The notes under the pieces were generated by a model, which had not been told where the DNA came from, searched no databases, and worked only from the letters and a program-made list of their open reading frames with translations. The position numbers and the translations under genes are program-made. A stretch of DNA of 64,000 bases. It comes from Xanthobacteraceae bacterium (lineage in GTDB: Bacteria; Pseudomonadota; Alphaproteobacteria; Rhizobiales; Xanthobacteraceae). The stretch lies in assembly GCA_029266425.1 (NCBI GenBank), contig JAQSWY010000009.1, positions 62,001 to 126,000 of the forward strand. Direction: 5' to 3'. Each line of letters begins with the position of its first letter. Within the stretch, counting starts at the first letter, position 1. Positions 50,392 to 58,619 of this stretch are shown here, piece by piece.

Positions 50392-51369
50392 ATGAAGACG
50401 CCGAGCCTTCTCTGCATGGCCGCGCTTGTCGCCAGCCTCATGACGGCGCCCGCGGCGGCGCAGAACCTTACGCTGCGCTCCGCCGACATCCATCCCGACG
50501 GCTATCCGACGGTCGAGGCCGTCATCTATATGGGCAAGCTGGTCGAGGAGCGGACCAAGGGCCGCATCAAGATCCAGGTGTTCAACAATGCCGCGCTCGG
50601 CAGCGAGAAGGACACCATCGAACAGACCCGCTTCGGCGTCATCGACATGAACCGGGTGAACACCGCGCCGTTCAACAACCTGGTGCCGCAGACCCAGGTG
50701 CTCGGCATGCCGTTCCTGTTCCGCTCGGTCGATCACATGCACAAGGTGGTGGACGGGCCGATTGGCGACGAGATCCTCGAAGCGTTCACGCCCCATGGCA
50801 TGGTCGGCCTCGCCTTCTATGATTCCGGCGCGCGCTCCTTCTACACCACCAAGAAGCCGATCAAGGGCCTTGCCGACCTCAAGGGAATGAAGATCCGCGT
50901 CCAGCAGTCGGATCTGTGGATCGCCATGATGAAGGCGTTCGGCGCCAATGCGACGCCGATGCCGTTCGGCGAGGTCTATTCCTCGCTCGAGACCGGCGTG
51001 GTGGACGGCGCCGAGAATAACTGGCCGTCCTATGAATCCTCGCGCCATTTCGAGGTTGCGAAGAACTACACCCTCACCGAGCACTCGTTGGCGCCGGAAG
51101 CGCTGGTGATCTCCAAGATCAGCTGGGACAAGCTCTCGCCGGACGACCAGAAGATCGTCCGCCAGGCGGCGAAGGACTCCGTCGGCAAGATGCGAGAACT
51201 GTGGACGGCGCGCGAGAAGGCCTCCGAGGAGAAGGTGCGCGAAGCCGGCGTTACCGTGACCAAAGTCGACAAGCAGCCTTTCGTCGATGCGATGAAGCCG
51301 GTCTATGACAGCTTCGTCACCGATCCGAAGATGAAGGACCTGGTCGCCCGCATTCAGGCGGTGCAATGA
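50392..51369 (+). CDS. TRAP transporter substrate-binding protein (DctP type)
   Basis: A 325-residue periplasmic receptor with signal peptide at residues ~1-23 (ending APAAAQ). The ligand-binding region reads GMKIRVQQSDLWIAMMKAFGANATPMPFGEVYSSLETGVVDGAENNW, with the conserved arginine and the aspartate/asparagine element. AGGAGG lies before the ATG. From the neighbourhood it probably binds a hexuronate or a 4-deoxy uronate (inference). Confidence 0.92.
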   Translation: MKTPSLLCMAALVASLMTAPAAAQNLTLRSADIHPDGYPTVEAVIYMGKLVEERTKGRIKIQVFNNAALGSEKDTIEQTRFGVIDMNRVNTAPFNNLVPQTQVLGMPFLFRSVDHMHKVVDGPIGDEILEAFTPHGMVGLAFYDSGARSFYTTKKPIKGLADLKGMKIRVQQSDLWIAMMKAFGANATPMPFGEVYSSLETGVVDGAENNWPSYESSRHFEVAKNYTLTEHSLAPEALVISKISWDKLSPDDQKIVRQAAKDSVGKMRELWTAREKASEEKVREAGVTVTKVDKQPFVDAMKPVYDSFVTDPKMKDLVARIQAVQ

Positions 51370-51980
51370 ACGCGCCCGTGCGCCCGGCTGAAGCCGGCTG
51401 GTCCGCCCCGGACGATGCTCCGGGGCGGTCCGCCTCATCCACAATGGATGCCAAGCCGATGAACGCCACCCTGCTCGGCGTCCGCCGTGCGCTCGGCTTC
51501 GCCTCCAGCCTGGCTCTCTGGATCTCCGGCATCGGCCTCGTCGCCATGACCGGCGTGGTCGGCTGGCAGGTCTTCGCGCGCTACGTGCTGAACGACACGC
51601 CGAGCTGGGCGGAGCCGCTTTCGCTGCAGTTCATGGCCTGGTTCATCCTGCTCGGCGCCGCCGTCGGCGTGCGCGAGAGCGTGCATCTCGGGCTCGACTT
51701 CGTGCGCGTCGCGGTGCCGGAGCGGGTGGGGCTGGCGATGGATCTCGTCAGCCTCGGCCTCGTCGCCTTCTTCGGCGTCGCCATGACCTATTACAGCACC
51801 CTGCTCGCCATCGGCACCTGGACTGCGACAATTCCCGTGCTCGGCATTCCCGGTGGCGTGGATTTCTTCCCGCTCATCCTCGGCGGCGTGCTGATCGCGC
51901 TGTTCGCGCTGGAGCGCGCCGTCGACGTGCTGCTCGGCGTCGCCCCGCCGGCCGAGATCGAGATCACGGAGACGGTGTGA
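51366..51980 (+). CDS. TRAP transporter small permease (DctQ type)
   Basis: A 204-residue four-helix membrane protein with the DctQ pattern RYVLNDTPSWAEPLSLQFMAW between the first two helices. The first ~30 residues are proline- and alanine-rich, and a perfect DNA hairpin lies under them. The ATG at 51366 overlaps the receptor stop; alternative starts at 51444 or 51459 would place the hairpin in the intercistronic space and give a family-typical short N-terminus. The stop overlaps the dctM start. Confidence 0.88.
   Translation: MNAPVRPAEAGWSAPDDAPGRSASSTMDAKPMNATLLGVRRALGFASSLALWISGIGLVAMTGVVGWQVFARYVLNDTPSWAEPLSLQFMAWFILLGAAVGVRESVHLGLDFVRVAVPERVGLAMDLVSLGLVAFFGVAMTYYSTLLAIGTWTATIPVLGIPGGVDFFPLILGGVLIALFALERAVDVLLGVAPPAEIEITETV
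51403..51428. repeat. Hairpin at the dctP-dctQ junction
   Basis: CCGCCCCGG and CCGGGGCGG form a perfect nine-base-pair stem with an eight-base loop, just after the dctP stop. It lies within the annotated 5' end of dctQ, or between the genes if dctQ begins at 51444. Confidence 0.7.
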
Positions 51981-53260
51981 TGGCGTACTGGATCCTGTTC
52001 GGCAGCTTCACGGCTCTGATGCTGATCGGCACGCCGATCGCCTTCTGCCTCGGCATCGCCTCGCTCGCCACCGTGCTCTATATGGGCCTGCCGCCCATCG
52101 TGGTGTTCCAGCAGCTCAATTCCGGCATCAACGTGTTCGCCATGATGGCGATCCCGTTCTTCATCTTCGCCGGCGACCTGATGATCCGCGGCGGCATCGC
52201 CGCCCGCCTCATCCGCTTCGCGGCCGGCCTCGTCGGCCATCTGCGCGGCGGGCTCGGCCAGGTGAACATCGTAGCCTCCACCTTGTTCGGCGGCATTTCC
52301 GGCTCGGCGGTGGCGGATGCCTCGGCGGTAGGCGGGCTGATGATCCCGCAAATGGCCAAGCGCGGCTATGACCGCGACTATGCGGTGAACGTGACGGTGA
52401 ACGCCGCCATCATCGCCCTGATGATCCCGCCCTCGCACAACATGATCCTCTATTCGATCGCCGCGGGCGGCAATGTCTCGGTGGCGGACCTGTTCACCGC
52501 CGGCATCGTGCCGGGCCTGCTGCTCGCCGGTGCGCTGATGGTGACGGCATGGTGGGTGGCGGTGCGGCGCGGCTACCCCTCCGAGCCATTCCCCGGCTTC
52601 GCCCGGGTCGGCTACTATCTCGTCGCCTCGCTGCCCGGCCTCCTGCTGATCGGCATCATCTTCGGCGGCGTGCGCTCGGGCATCTTCACCGCAACGGAAA
52701 GCTCCTGCATCGCCGTGCTCTACGCGCTAGTGGTGGCGATCTTCGTCTATCGCGAGCTGGATTGGTCGGGCTTCGTCGAGGCGACGCTCGGCGCGGTGCG
52801 CACCACGGCCATGGTGCTGCTGGTGATCGGCGCGGCCGCCTCGTTCGGCTGGCTGATGGCCTTCCTCCAGGTGCAGCAATCCGCTATCGCCGCCATCCGG
52901 GCGATCTCCAGCGATCCCATCATGGTGCTGCTGCTGATCAATCTCGCGCTGCTGCTGCTCGGCACCTTCATGGATATGGCGCCGATGATCATCATCTGCA
53001 CGCCGGTGCTGCTGCCGATCGTCAAGGCCTTCGGTATCGACCCGGTGCATTTCGGCGTGGTGATGATCCTGAACGCCGGCATCGGCCTGAACACGCCGCC
53101 GGTGGGCACGGTGCTGTTCGTCGGCTGCGCGGTCGGCGGGATCAGCATACGCGAGGCGATGCGCACCATCTGGCCGTTCTTCGGCGCGAGCGTCGCCGTG
53201 CTGCTGCTGGTCACGTACGTGCCGGCGCTCTCGCTCTGGCTGCCGGCACAGTTCCGCTGA
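51980..53260 (+). CDS. TRAP transporter large permease (DctM type)
   Basis: A 426-residue channel subunit with about 12 helices. DctM features include IPFFIFAGDLMIRGGIAARLIRFA near residue 58, GGISGSAVADASAVGGLMIPQMAKRGYD near 97, and NAGIGLNTPPVGTVLF near 363. The ATG at 51980 overlaps the dctQ stop (TGATG). It ends the hydratase-TRAP operon, 30 bases from the convergent AraC-type gene. Confidence 0.93.
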   Translation: MAYWILFGSFTALMLIGTPIAFCLGIASLATVLYMGLPPIVVFQQLNSGINVFAMMAIPFFIFAGDLMIRGGIAARLIRFAAGLVGHLRGGLGQVNIVASTLFGGISGSAVADASAVGGLMIPQMAKRGYDRDYAVNVTVNAAIIALMIPPSHNMILYSIAAGGNVSVADLFTAGIVPGLLLAGALMVTAWWVAVRRGYPSEPFPGFARVGYYLVASLPGLLLIGIIFGGVRSGIFTATESSCIAVLYALVVAIFVYRELDWSGFVEATLGAVRTTAMVLLVIGAAASFGWLMAFLQVQQSAIAAIRAISSDPIMVLLLINLALLLLGTFMDMAPMIIICTPVLLPIVKAFGIDPVHFGVVMILNAGIGLNTPPVGTVLFVGCAVGGISIREAMRTIWPFFGASVAVLLLVTYVPALSLWLPAQFR

Positions 53261-53290
53261 CGCGGTGACACTAGCCGCAAGGCGCCGTTC

Positions 53291-54223
53291 TCAGGCATAG
53301 AGCGGCGCCTCGCTGGCGCGCAGCCGCTGCACGTCGCGGATCGGCGGCGCGCCGAACAGGCGGCGGTACTCGCGGCTGAACTGCGAGGGGCTGTCATAGC
53401 CGACGCTGTGGCCGGCAAGCGCAGCGTCCATGGCCTGGGCGAGGATGAGCCGGCGGGCCTCCTGCAGCCGGAGCTGCTTCTGATATTGCAGCGGGCTCAT
53501 GGAGGTGACGGTCTTGAAGTGCTGGTGCAGGGCCGAGGGGCTCATGCGTGCCTCCCGGGCGAGATCCTCGATGCGGAACGGCTCGCGGAAGTTTCGCTTG
53601 AGCCAGGAGATGGCGCGGCCGACCTGCTGGAGCCGGCTGTCGGCCACCGCGATCTGCCGGAGCCGCGCGCCCTGCGGGCCTATGAGCAGACGGTAGAGGA
53701 TCTCGCGCTCCGCCACCGGCGCCAGGATCGGGATGTCGCGCGGGCTGTCCAGCAGCCGCACCAGCCGCACCGCGGCGTCGAGCAATTCGCTCGTGACGTC
53801 GGAGAGGAACACGCTCGCTTGCGGCTCGCCGGGGCGCGGCGCAGGCAAGTTCGCCTCCATCATCAGCGCACCGACGATGCCGACATCGAGGCTGAGCAGG
53901 AAGCAGAGGTAAGGCCGGTCCTTCGAGGCTTCGATGATCTGGCCGACTATCGGCACGTCGACCGAAACCACGAGATATTGCGCGCGGTCATAGACGAAGA
54001 CATTGCCGCCCGACATCACCTGCTTGCGGCCCTGCGCAATGATGCAGATTGCGGGCTCGTGCAGCACGTGGATCGGCTCGCTCGCCTGCGAGGCCCGGAT
54101 CAGCGACACCCGCGGCAGGGCTGTCGGATGGATTCCATCCGTGTGTGCGGATCGTTCAATAAGCTTTGCGAATTCGAGCTGCGCGTCGCTCACCGGAGCA
54201 TCCCCGATCTCGTTCACAGGCAA
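53291..54223 (-). CDS. AraC-family transcriptional regulator
   Basis: A ~310-residue regulator with an N-terminal cupin-like AraC_N effector domain (PAICIIAQGRKQVMSGGNVFVYD near residue 57) and two C-terminal helix-turn-helix motifs (IEDLAREARMSPSALHQHFK and AGHSVGYDSPSQFSREYRRLFG). The start is uncertain: no ATG is available near the N-terminus, and TTG at 54223 or GTG at 54217 must be used, neither with a good ribosome site. It is divergent from an SDR gene, the usual arrangement for this AraC subgroup and its target. Confidence 0.85.
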   Translation of the reverse strand: MPVNEIGDAPVSDAQLEFAKLIERSAHTDGIHPTALPRVSLIRASQASEPIHVLHEPAICIIAQGRKQVMSGGNVFVYDRAQYLVVSVDVPIVGQIIEASKDRPYLCFLLSLDVGIVGALMMEANLPAPRPGEPQASVFLSDVTSELLDAAVRLVRLLDSPRDIPILAPVAEREILYRLLIGPQGARLRQIAVADSRLQQVGRAISWLKRNFREPFRIEDLAREARMSPSALHQHFKTVTSMSPLQYQKQLRLQEARRLILAQAMDAALAGHSVGYDSPSQFSREYRRLFGAPPIRDVQRLRASEAPLYA

Positions 54224-54412
54224 GGAATTGTACCAAGGTCAGCATGGAGCCGGCATCCTTCCGATGGAAGGAGAAAATGGCGAGACTGGAGGATCGTGCA
54301 ATAAGGCAGGCCGATCTGTCTATCGCCTGTCCGGTCCGCGGCGGTACTGTGCGTGCACACCGCCGGCGACCTCGCCTCGCGGCACGACCAACCCGGACAT
54401 AGGCGGATTCCC

Positions 54413-55246
54413 ATGAGCAAGATCTGGTTCGTCACAGGCGCCGCGCGCGGCATCGGCGCCGAGATCGTGAAAGCGGCACTGGCCAATGGCGACAAGGTGG
54501 TCGCCACCGGTCGCCGCATCGAGGCGCTGGAGGCAGCCTTCGGCAGCGGCCCCGATGTGTTGCCGCTCGCGCTTGATGTCTCCGACGAGGCCGCGGCGAA
54601 GCGCGCGGTGGACGCGGCCCTCGCCCGCTTCGGCCGCATCGACGTGCTCGTCAACAATGCCGGCTACGGCCAGCTCGGCTTGTTCGAGGAGATCGAGCCG
54701 GCCGACATCGAGCGGCAGTTCGCCACGAATGTCTTCGGTCTTTTCCACGTGACCCGCGCTGCGCTCCCGGCGATGCGCCGGCAACGCTCCGGCCACATCG
54801 TCAATCTTTCCTCGATGGCCGGCGTGCTCGGCTTCACCGGCGCTACCGTCTATTGCGCGACGAAGTTCGCGGTGGAAGGCTTCTCGGAATCGCTCGCCAC
54901 CGAGGTGGAGGATTTCGGCATCCACGTCACACTGGTCGAGCCCGGATTCACCCGCACCGATTTCCTGGAGGCCAGCTCGGTCGCCTATGGCACCAGGCAC
55001 GTCGCCGACTATGACGACACCTCGGCGCGGGCACAGGCGAATTTTCACCAGTACAACGGCCAGCAGGCCGGCGATCCGGTCCGGCTCGCGGCGGCGCTCG
55101 TCACCATTGCCGGCACCAATGAGCCGCCGCTGCGTCTCGCTACCGGTTCGGATGCGGTTGCCGGCATCGGCGGCAAGCTCGACCGCGCGCGGGCCGAACT
55201 CGACCAGTGGCGCGACCTGTCGGCCTCGGTCGACCGCGCCGCGTAA
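54413..55246 (+). CDS. Short-chain dehydrogenase/reductase
   Basis: A 277-residue SDR with TGAARGIG at residues 8-15, NNAGYGQLG near 84, the catalytic SSM and YCATKFA near residue 151, and PGFTRTDF. Substrate unknown; members of this group act on ketones, retinal-like and steroid-like compounds. It is divergent from the AraC-type regulator over a 189-base region and abuts the lhgO gene tail to tail with no spacer. Start at 54413 removes a 20-codon non-conserved extension. Confidence 0.86.
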   Translation: MSKIWFVTGAARGIGAEIVKAALANGDKVVATGRRIEALEAAFGSGPDVLPLALDVSDEAAAKRAVDAALARFGRIDVLVNNAGYGQLGLFEEIEPADIERQFATNVFGLFHVTRAALPAMRRQRSGHIVNLSSMAGVLGFTGATVYCATKFAVEGFSESLATEVEDFGIHVTLVEPGFTRTDFLEASSVAYGTRHVADYDDTSARAQANFHQYNGQQAGDPVRLAAALVTIAGTNEPPLRLATGSDAVAGIGGKLDRARAELDQWRDLSASVDRAA

Positions 55247-56446
55247 TCAGGCGAGAAAGCCCGTGGCCGCCGCCTCCTCGACGATGTGCCGCCCGATGGG
55301 CAGGGCGGCCGTCGCCGCAGGAGAGGGGGCGTTGCAGACATGGATGGAACGGTTGGTGCGGCGGATGAGGAAATCATGCGCCAGCGTGCCGTCCGCGAAC
55401 ATCGCCTGCGCCCTGACCCCGCTGCGATAGGGCTGGAGATCCTCGAGCCTCAGCTCCGGACAATAGCGCTGGCAGAGCTCGAGATAGCGCTGCCGGCTCA
55501 GCGAATTGCGCAGTTCGCCTATTCCGTAGCGGAAATTCCTGGCGAGGAAGCGCCGGAAGCCGGGGAAGCGCACGATGTCGGCGGCATCGCGGGCATCGAA
55601 GGCGAGGGTCGAATAGCCTTCGCGCTTGAGGCTCAGCACCGCGTTCGGGCCGACCGTCACATAGCCGCCGATCATCCGCGTCAGATGCACGCCGAGGAAC
55701 GGAAAGGCCGGGTCGGGCACCGGATAGATGAGGTGGCTCACGATCCTGTCGCGCGTCGCCGGCAGGCGGAAATATTCGCCGCGGAACGGCACGATGGCGA
55801 AGTCGAGCGCGATCCCGGCCATCGCCGCCAGCCGGTCGGCGTTCAGTCCGGCGCAGCCGATCAGATGCCGGGCCTTCAATTCGCCGGTCGCCGTCGCGAC
55901 GATGATGCAGTCCGGCTCCTCCCTCAGCCCCAGCACCTGCGTGCTGCACGAAATGGTGCCGCCGATGGCGGTGAAATCCGCGGCCATGGCGCGGGTAAGG
56001 GCCGGAAAGTCGGTGATGCCGGTCTCCGGCACATGAAGCGCGGCAATGCCGGCAATGTGCGGCTCGCGCTCGCCCAGTTCCAGAGCGTCGATCCGCTCGA
56101 TATCGAGCCCGTTGCGGCGCGCCCGCTCCTCCAGGATGGCGAGGCGGGCAAGCTCGTCCTCGCGCGTCGCCACGATCAGCTTGCCGCAGCGCTCGAAGGC
56201 AATGCCGTGCTTGGCGGCGAAGCGTGCCGTCGCGTCATTGCCCTCCCGGCAATAGCGCGCCTTCAGGCTGCCCGGCTCGTAATAGACCCCGGCATGCACC
56301 ACACCGCTGTTTCGCCCGGTCTGGTGCGCGGCGAGCTCGGCCTCCTTCTCGACCAGGAGGATCGCGGCGCCCGGGGCACGGCCGGCAAGCTGCATTGCGG
56401 TGGAAAGGCCGATGATGCCGCCGCCGATGATGATGAAGTCGAGCAT
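55247..56446 (-). CDS. lhgO: L-2-hydroxyglutarate oxidase/dehydrogenase (LhgO)
   Basis: A 399-residue FAD-dependent oxidase of the DAO fold that converts L-2-hydroxyglutarate to 2-oxoglutarate. The FAD site GGGIIGLSTA is near residues 6-15, and AHQTGRNSGVVHAGVYYEPGSLKARYC near residue 40 is the hallmark of LhgO. A C-terminal RSGVRAQAMFADGTLAHDF segment is also typical. I prefer the ATG at 56446 to a TTG at 56452. It follows the lipase gene by six bases, on the same strand. Confidence 0.9.
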   Translation of the reverse strand: MLDFIIIGGGIIGLSTAMQLAGRAPGAAILLVEKEAELAAHQTGRNSGVVHAGVYYEPGSLKARYCREGNDATARFAAKHGIAFERCGKLIVATREDELARLAILEERARRNGLDIERIDALELGEREPHIAGIAALHVPETGITDFPALTRAMAADFTAIGGTISCSTQVLGLREEPDCIIVATATGELKARHLIGCAGLNADRLAAMAGIALDFAIVPFRGEYFRLPATRDRIVSHLIYPVPDPAFPFLGVHLTRMIGGYVTVGPNAVLSLKREGYSTLAFDARDAADIVRFPGFRRFLARNFRYGIGELRNSLSRQRYLELCQRYCPELRLEDLQPYRSGVRAQAMFADGTLAHDFLIRRTNRSIHVCNAPSPAATAALPIGRHIVEEAAATGFLA

Positions 56447-56452
56447 GTACAA

Positions 56453-57637
56453 TCAGTTCCCGCAGTCGCTTGGCGCCGGCGAATCGGCGAAGCGGTCGGC
56501 AATCCATTCGATGGCTGCCCTGGCCGAGCGATAGCCGGCAAAGCCGTGGCCGACGCCGGGAAGCTCGACGAGCTGCACACGCACGCCCGCGCGACACAGT
56601 TCGTCGCGATATGCGTAGGTCACATTCGGCTCCACCACCCTGTCCGCCGTGCCCTGGGAAAGGAAGACCGGAATCCGGGCCGGCAAGGCACCGGGCGTGT
56701 TGGCCTCCATGATGCCGCGCCACGGCTGGATCTCGGTGAGATCGCTGACATCGAGGAATTCGCGGGCGAGGAAGGCATCGGCCATGTGCCGCTCAAAGAA
56801 ATCCGGGATCGAGCCGATGCACTCCTGCGCCAGCATGTCGACCCGCGGAATGGCGGCGGGATCGACCACGCTGTCGATCGGCGCGCCGAACACCCGCGAC
56901 CACGACCAGAGCGTCATCGAGGTGAGGTTCTTGCCGGCGGGCGAGGCGAGGTCGTCCTTGAATAGTGTGCCGAGTTCCGTTGCCGGCGCCGCGGCGGCTA
57001 CGCCGACGAGATTCAGCTCCGGCGCATAGCGCTGGGCAAGGATACCGGCATAGAGCACGGCCTGGCCGCCCTGCGAATGACCCCAGACCGCGTAGCGGTT
57101 CGAGGCACCGACGCCCGGCACGTCGCGGGCCGCGCGCACCGAATCCAGCACCGCGCGGCCTTCGCTGTCGCCGACGAGGTACGGGTGCGGGCCAGGCGTG
57201 CCGAGGCCGGGATAGTCTGTGGCGGCGACGACGTAGCCCCGCCCGATCATGTCGCGCAGCCCCGGGATCAGCGGGAACAGAAAGGGCGAGAGCGAGGGCG
57301 CGCAGCGCGGCACGACGCCGGTGGTCGGGTGCGCCCATGCGATGACCGGCCAGCCGCCGGCCGGGGTCGGGCCGGGTGGCACGATGACGACGCCGGACAC
57401 CGCGATCGGCTCGCCTCCCAGCCCCGTGGAGCGGTAGAGCACGCGCCAGCTCGCCGCCCCGCCCGGCGCGCCAAACATCTGCTCGGCTCGGATCACCGAG
57501 CCGGGTGGGCCGGCGATCTCGCCGGGCGCGGCGATGTAGAAGGCGGTCTGGGCCCTTGCAGGGGTGAGAGCGGTGGCGCAGATGCAGGTGAAAAGGGCGG
57601 CGGCAAGCACGCGCAGGATCGGAAGGCGACCAGTCAT
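56453..57637 (-). CDS. Secreted alpha/beta-hydrolase, secretory-lipase-like
   Basis: A 394-residue exported hydrolase with a signal peptide (residues ~1-30, ending TPARAQ). The nucleophile elbow is GHSQGG near residue 185, the acid is likely in FLSQGTADRVVEP near 327, and the catalytic histidine in LPGVGHGFAGY near 363. The arrangement matches the secretory lipase/PHB-depolymerase-like group. GAGG lies six bases before the ATG at 57637. Its pairing with lhgO looks operonic but has no obvious metabolic logic. Confidence 0.83.
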   Translation of the reverse strand: MTGRLPILRVLAAALFTCICATALTPARAQTAFYIAAPGEIAGPPGSVIRAEQMFGAPGGAASWRVLYRSTGLGGEPIAVSGVVIVPPGPTPAGGWPVIAWAHPTTGVVPRCAPSLSPFLFPLIPGLRDMIGRGYVVAATDYPGLGTPGPHPYLVGDSEGRAVLDSVRAARDVPGVGASNRYAVWGHSQGGQAVLYAGILAQRYAPELNLVGVAAAAPATELGTLFKDDLASPAGKNLTSMTLWSWSRVFGAPIDSVVDPAAIPRVDMLAQECIGSIPDFFERHMADAFLAREFLDVSDLTEIQPWRGIMEANTPGALPARIPVFLSQGTADRVVEPNVTYAYRDELCRAGVRVQLVELPGVGHGFAGYRSARAAIEWIADRFADSPAPSDCGN

Positions 57638-57702
57638 CTCACGCCTCAAGCGGCGACGCCGCTGTCGGGCGCCGCATAAGGCTTAGCGCGGCTCCGGGTT
57701 CT

Positions 57703-57825
57703 CGTCATCCCGGAACGGCCGACGAGCATACCGGAAGCGCGCAAACATCGGAGAGCGACCACGGCCTTCCGCTGCGGAGCCCGGTCCACGGGCTTGGCGG
57801 AGGCAGGCCGTGGGGCCGGAATGAC
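57703..57825. repeat. Dispersed palindromic repeat, family C
   Basis: A 123-base copy with CGTCATCCCGGAACGGCC at the left and GGGGCCGGAATGACA at the right. It is more diverged than the others, with an inner CCACGGCCT...AGGCCGTGG stem. It lies between the aldolase stop and the lipase start. Confidence 0.7.
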
Positions 57826-57837
57826 ATCTTCGAGAGG

Positions 57838-58602
57838 TTATCCCCGGAACCGCCGCGCCAGCGCTTCCGAGCCGCGGGCCAGCAGGCCGGCGTCGGAACC
57901 GACGGCAGTGAAGATGCAGCCCGCCGCGATGTAGCGCTTCGCCAGCGCTTCGTCGCCGGTGAGGATGCCGGGCCGGTTGCCGGCGGCGACGATGCGTCCC
58001 GTGAGTTGCTCGATCAGCGAGACCACCTTCTCATTGCCCTGGTCGCCGAGATAGCCGATGGCGGCGGAGAGGTCGCCCGGTCCGATGAACACCCCGTCGA
58101 CGCCGGGCACTGCGCAGATCGCCTCGACATTCTCCAAGGCGAGCTCGGATTCGATCTGCACCAGCACGCAGATCTCCTCATGGGCGCGACTGTAATAGTC
58201 CTTCACCCGGCCGAAGCGCGAGGCACGGGAGGCGGCGGCGAAGCCACGCACGCCGTGCGGCGGATAGCGCGTATAGGCGACCGCGGCGGCGGCCTGCTCG
58301 GGGGTGTCGACCATTGGGATCAGGAAGCTCTGCACGCCGGCATCGAGATAGCGCTTGATGATGACCTGGTCGTTCACCGGCGGGCGCACGATCGGCTGGA
58401 CGCTGTTCTCCATGCAGGCCTGAAGCTGCGAGAACACCATGGGCAATTCGTTGGGCGAATGCTCGGTGTCGATGAGCAACCAGTCATAGCCGGAGCCGGC
58501 GAGGATCTCGACGGTGAGGTGGCTGGCGAGGCTGCACCACAGGCCGATCTGCTGTTCGCCGGCATAGATGCCGCGCTTGAAGGCATTGACGGGCAGTTCC
58601 AC
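57838..58602 (-). CDS. HpcH/HpaI-family aldolase (class II 2-keto-3-deoxy acid aldolase)
   Basis: A 254-residue divalent-metal pyruvate aldolase. Family features are GSGYDWLLIDTEHSPNE near residue 37, IVRPPVNDQVIIKRYLDAGVQSFLIPMVDT near 68, and QIESELALENVEAICAVPGVDGVFIGPGDLS with the metal-binding glutamate and aspartate. It cleaves 2-keto-3-deoxy sugar acids or 4-hydroxy-2-oxo acids to pyruvate and an aldehyde. GTG start with AGAGGA upstream. It follows the IlvD-type dehydratase by 17 bases; dehydratase then aldolase is the standard non-phosphorylative order. Confidence 0.87.
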   Translation of the reverse strand: MELPVNAFKRGIYAGEQQIGLWCSLASHLTVEILAGSGYDWLLIDTEHSPNELPMVFSQLQACMENSVQPIVRPPVNDQVIIKRYLDAGVQSFLIPMVDTPEQAAAAVAYTRYPPHGVRGFAAASRASRFGRVKDYYSRAHEEICVLVQIESELALENVEAICAVPGVDGVFIGPGDLSAAIGYLGDQGNEKVVSLIEQLTGRIVAAGNRPGILTGDEALAKRYIAAGCIFTAVGSDAGLLARGSEALARRFRG

Positions 58603-58619
58603 GTGAAATCCTCTGCTGA

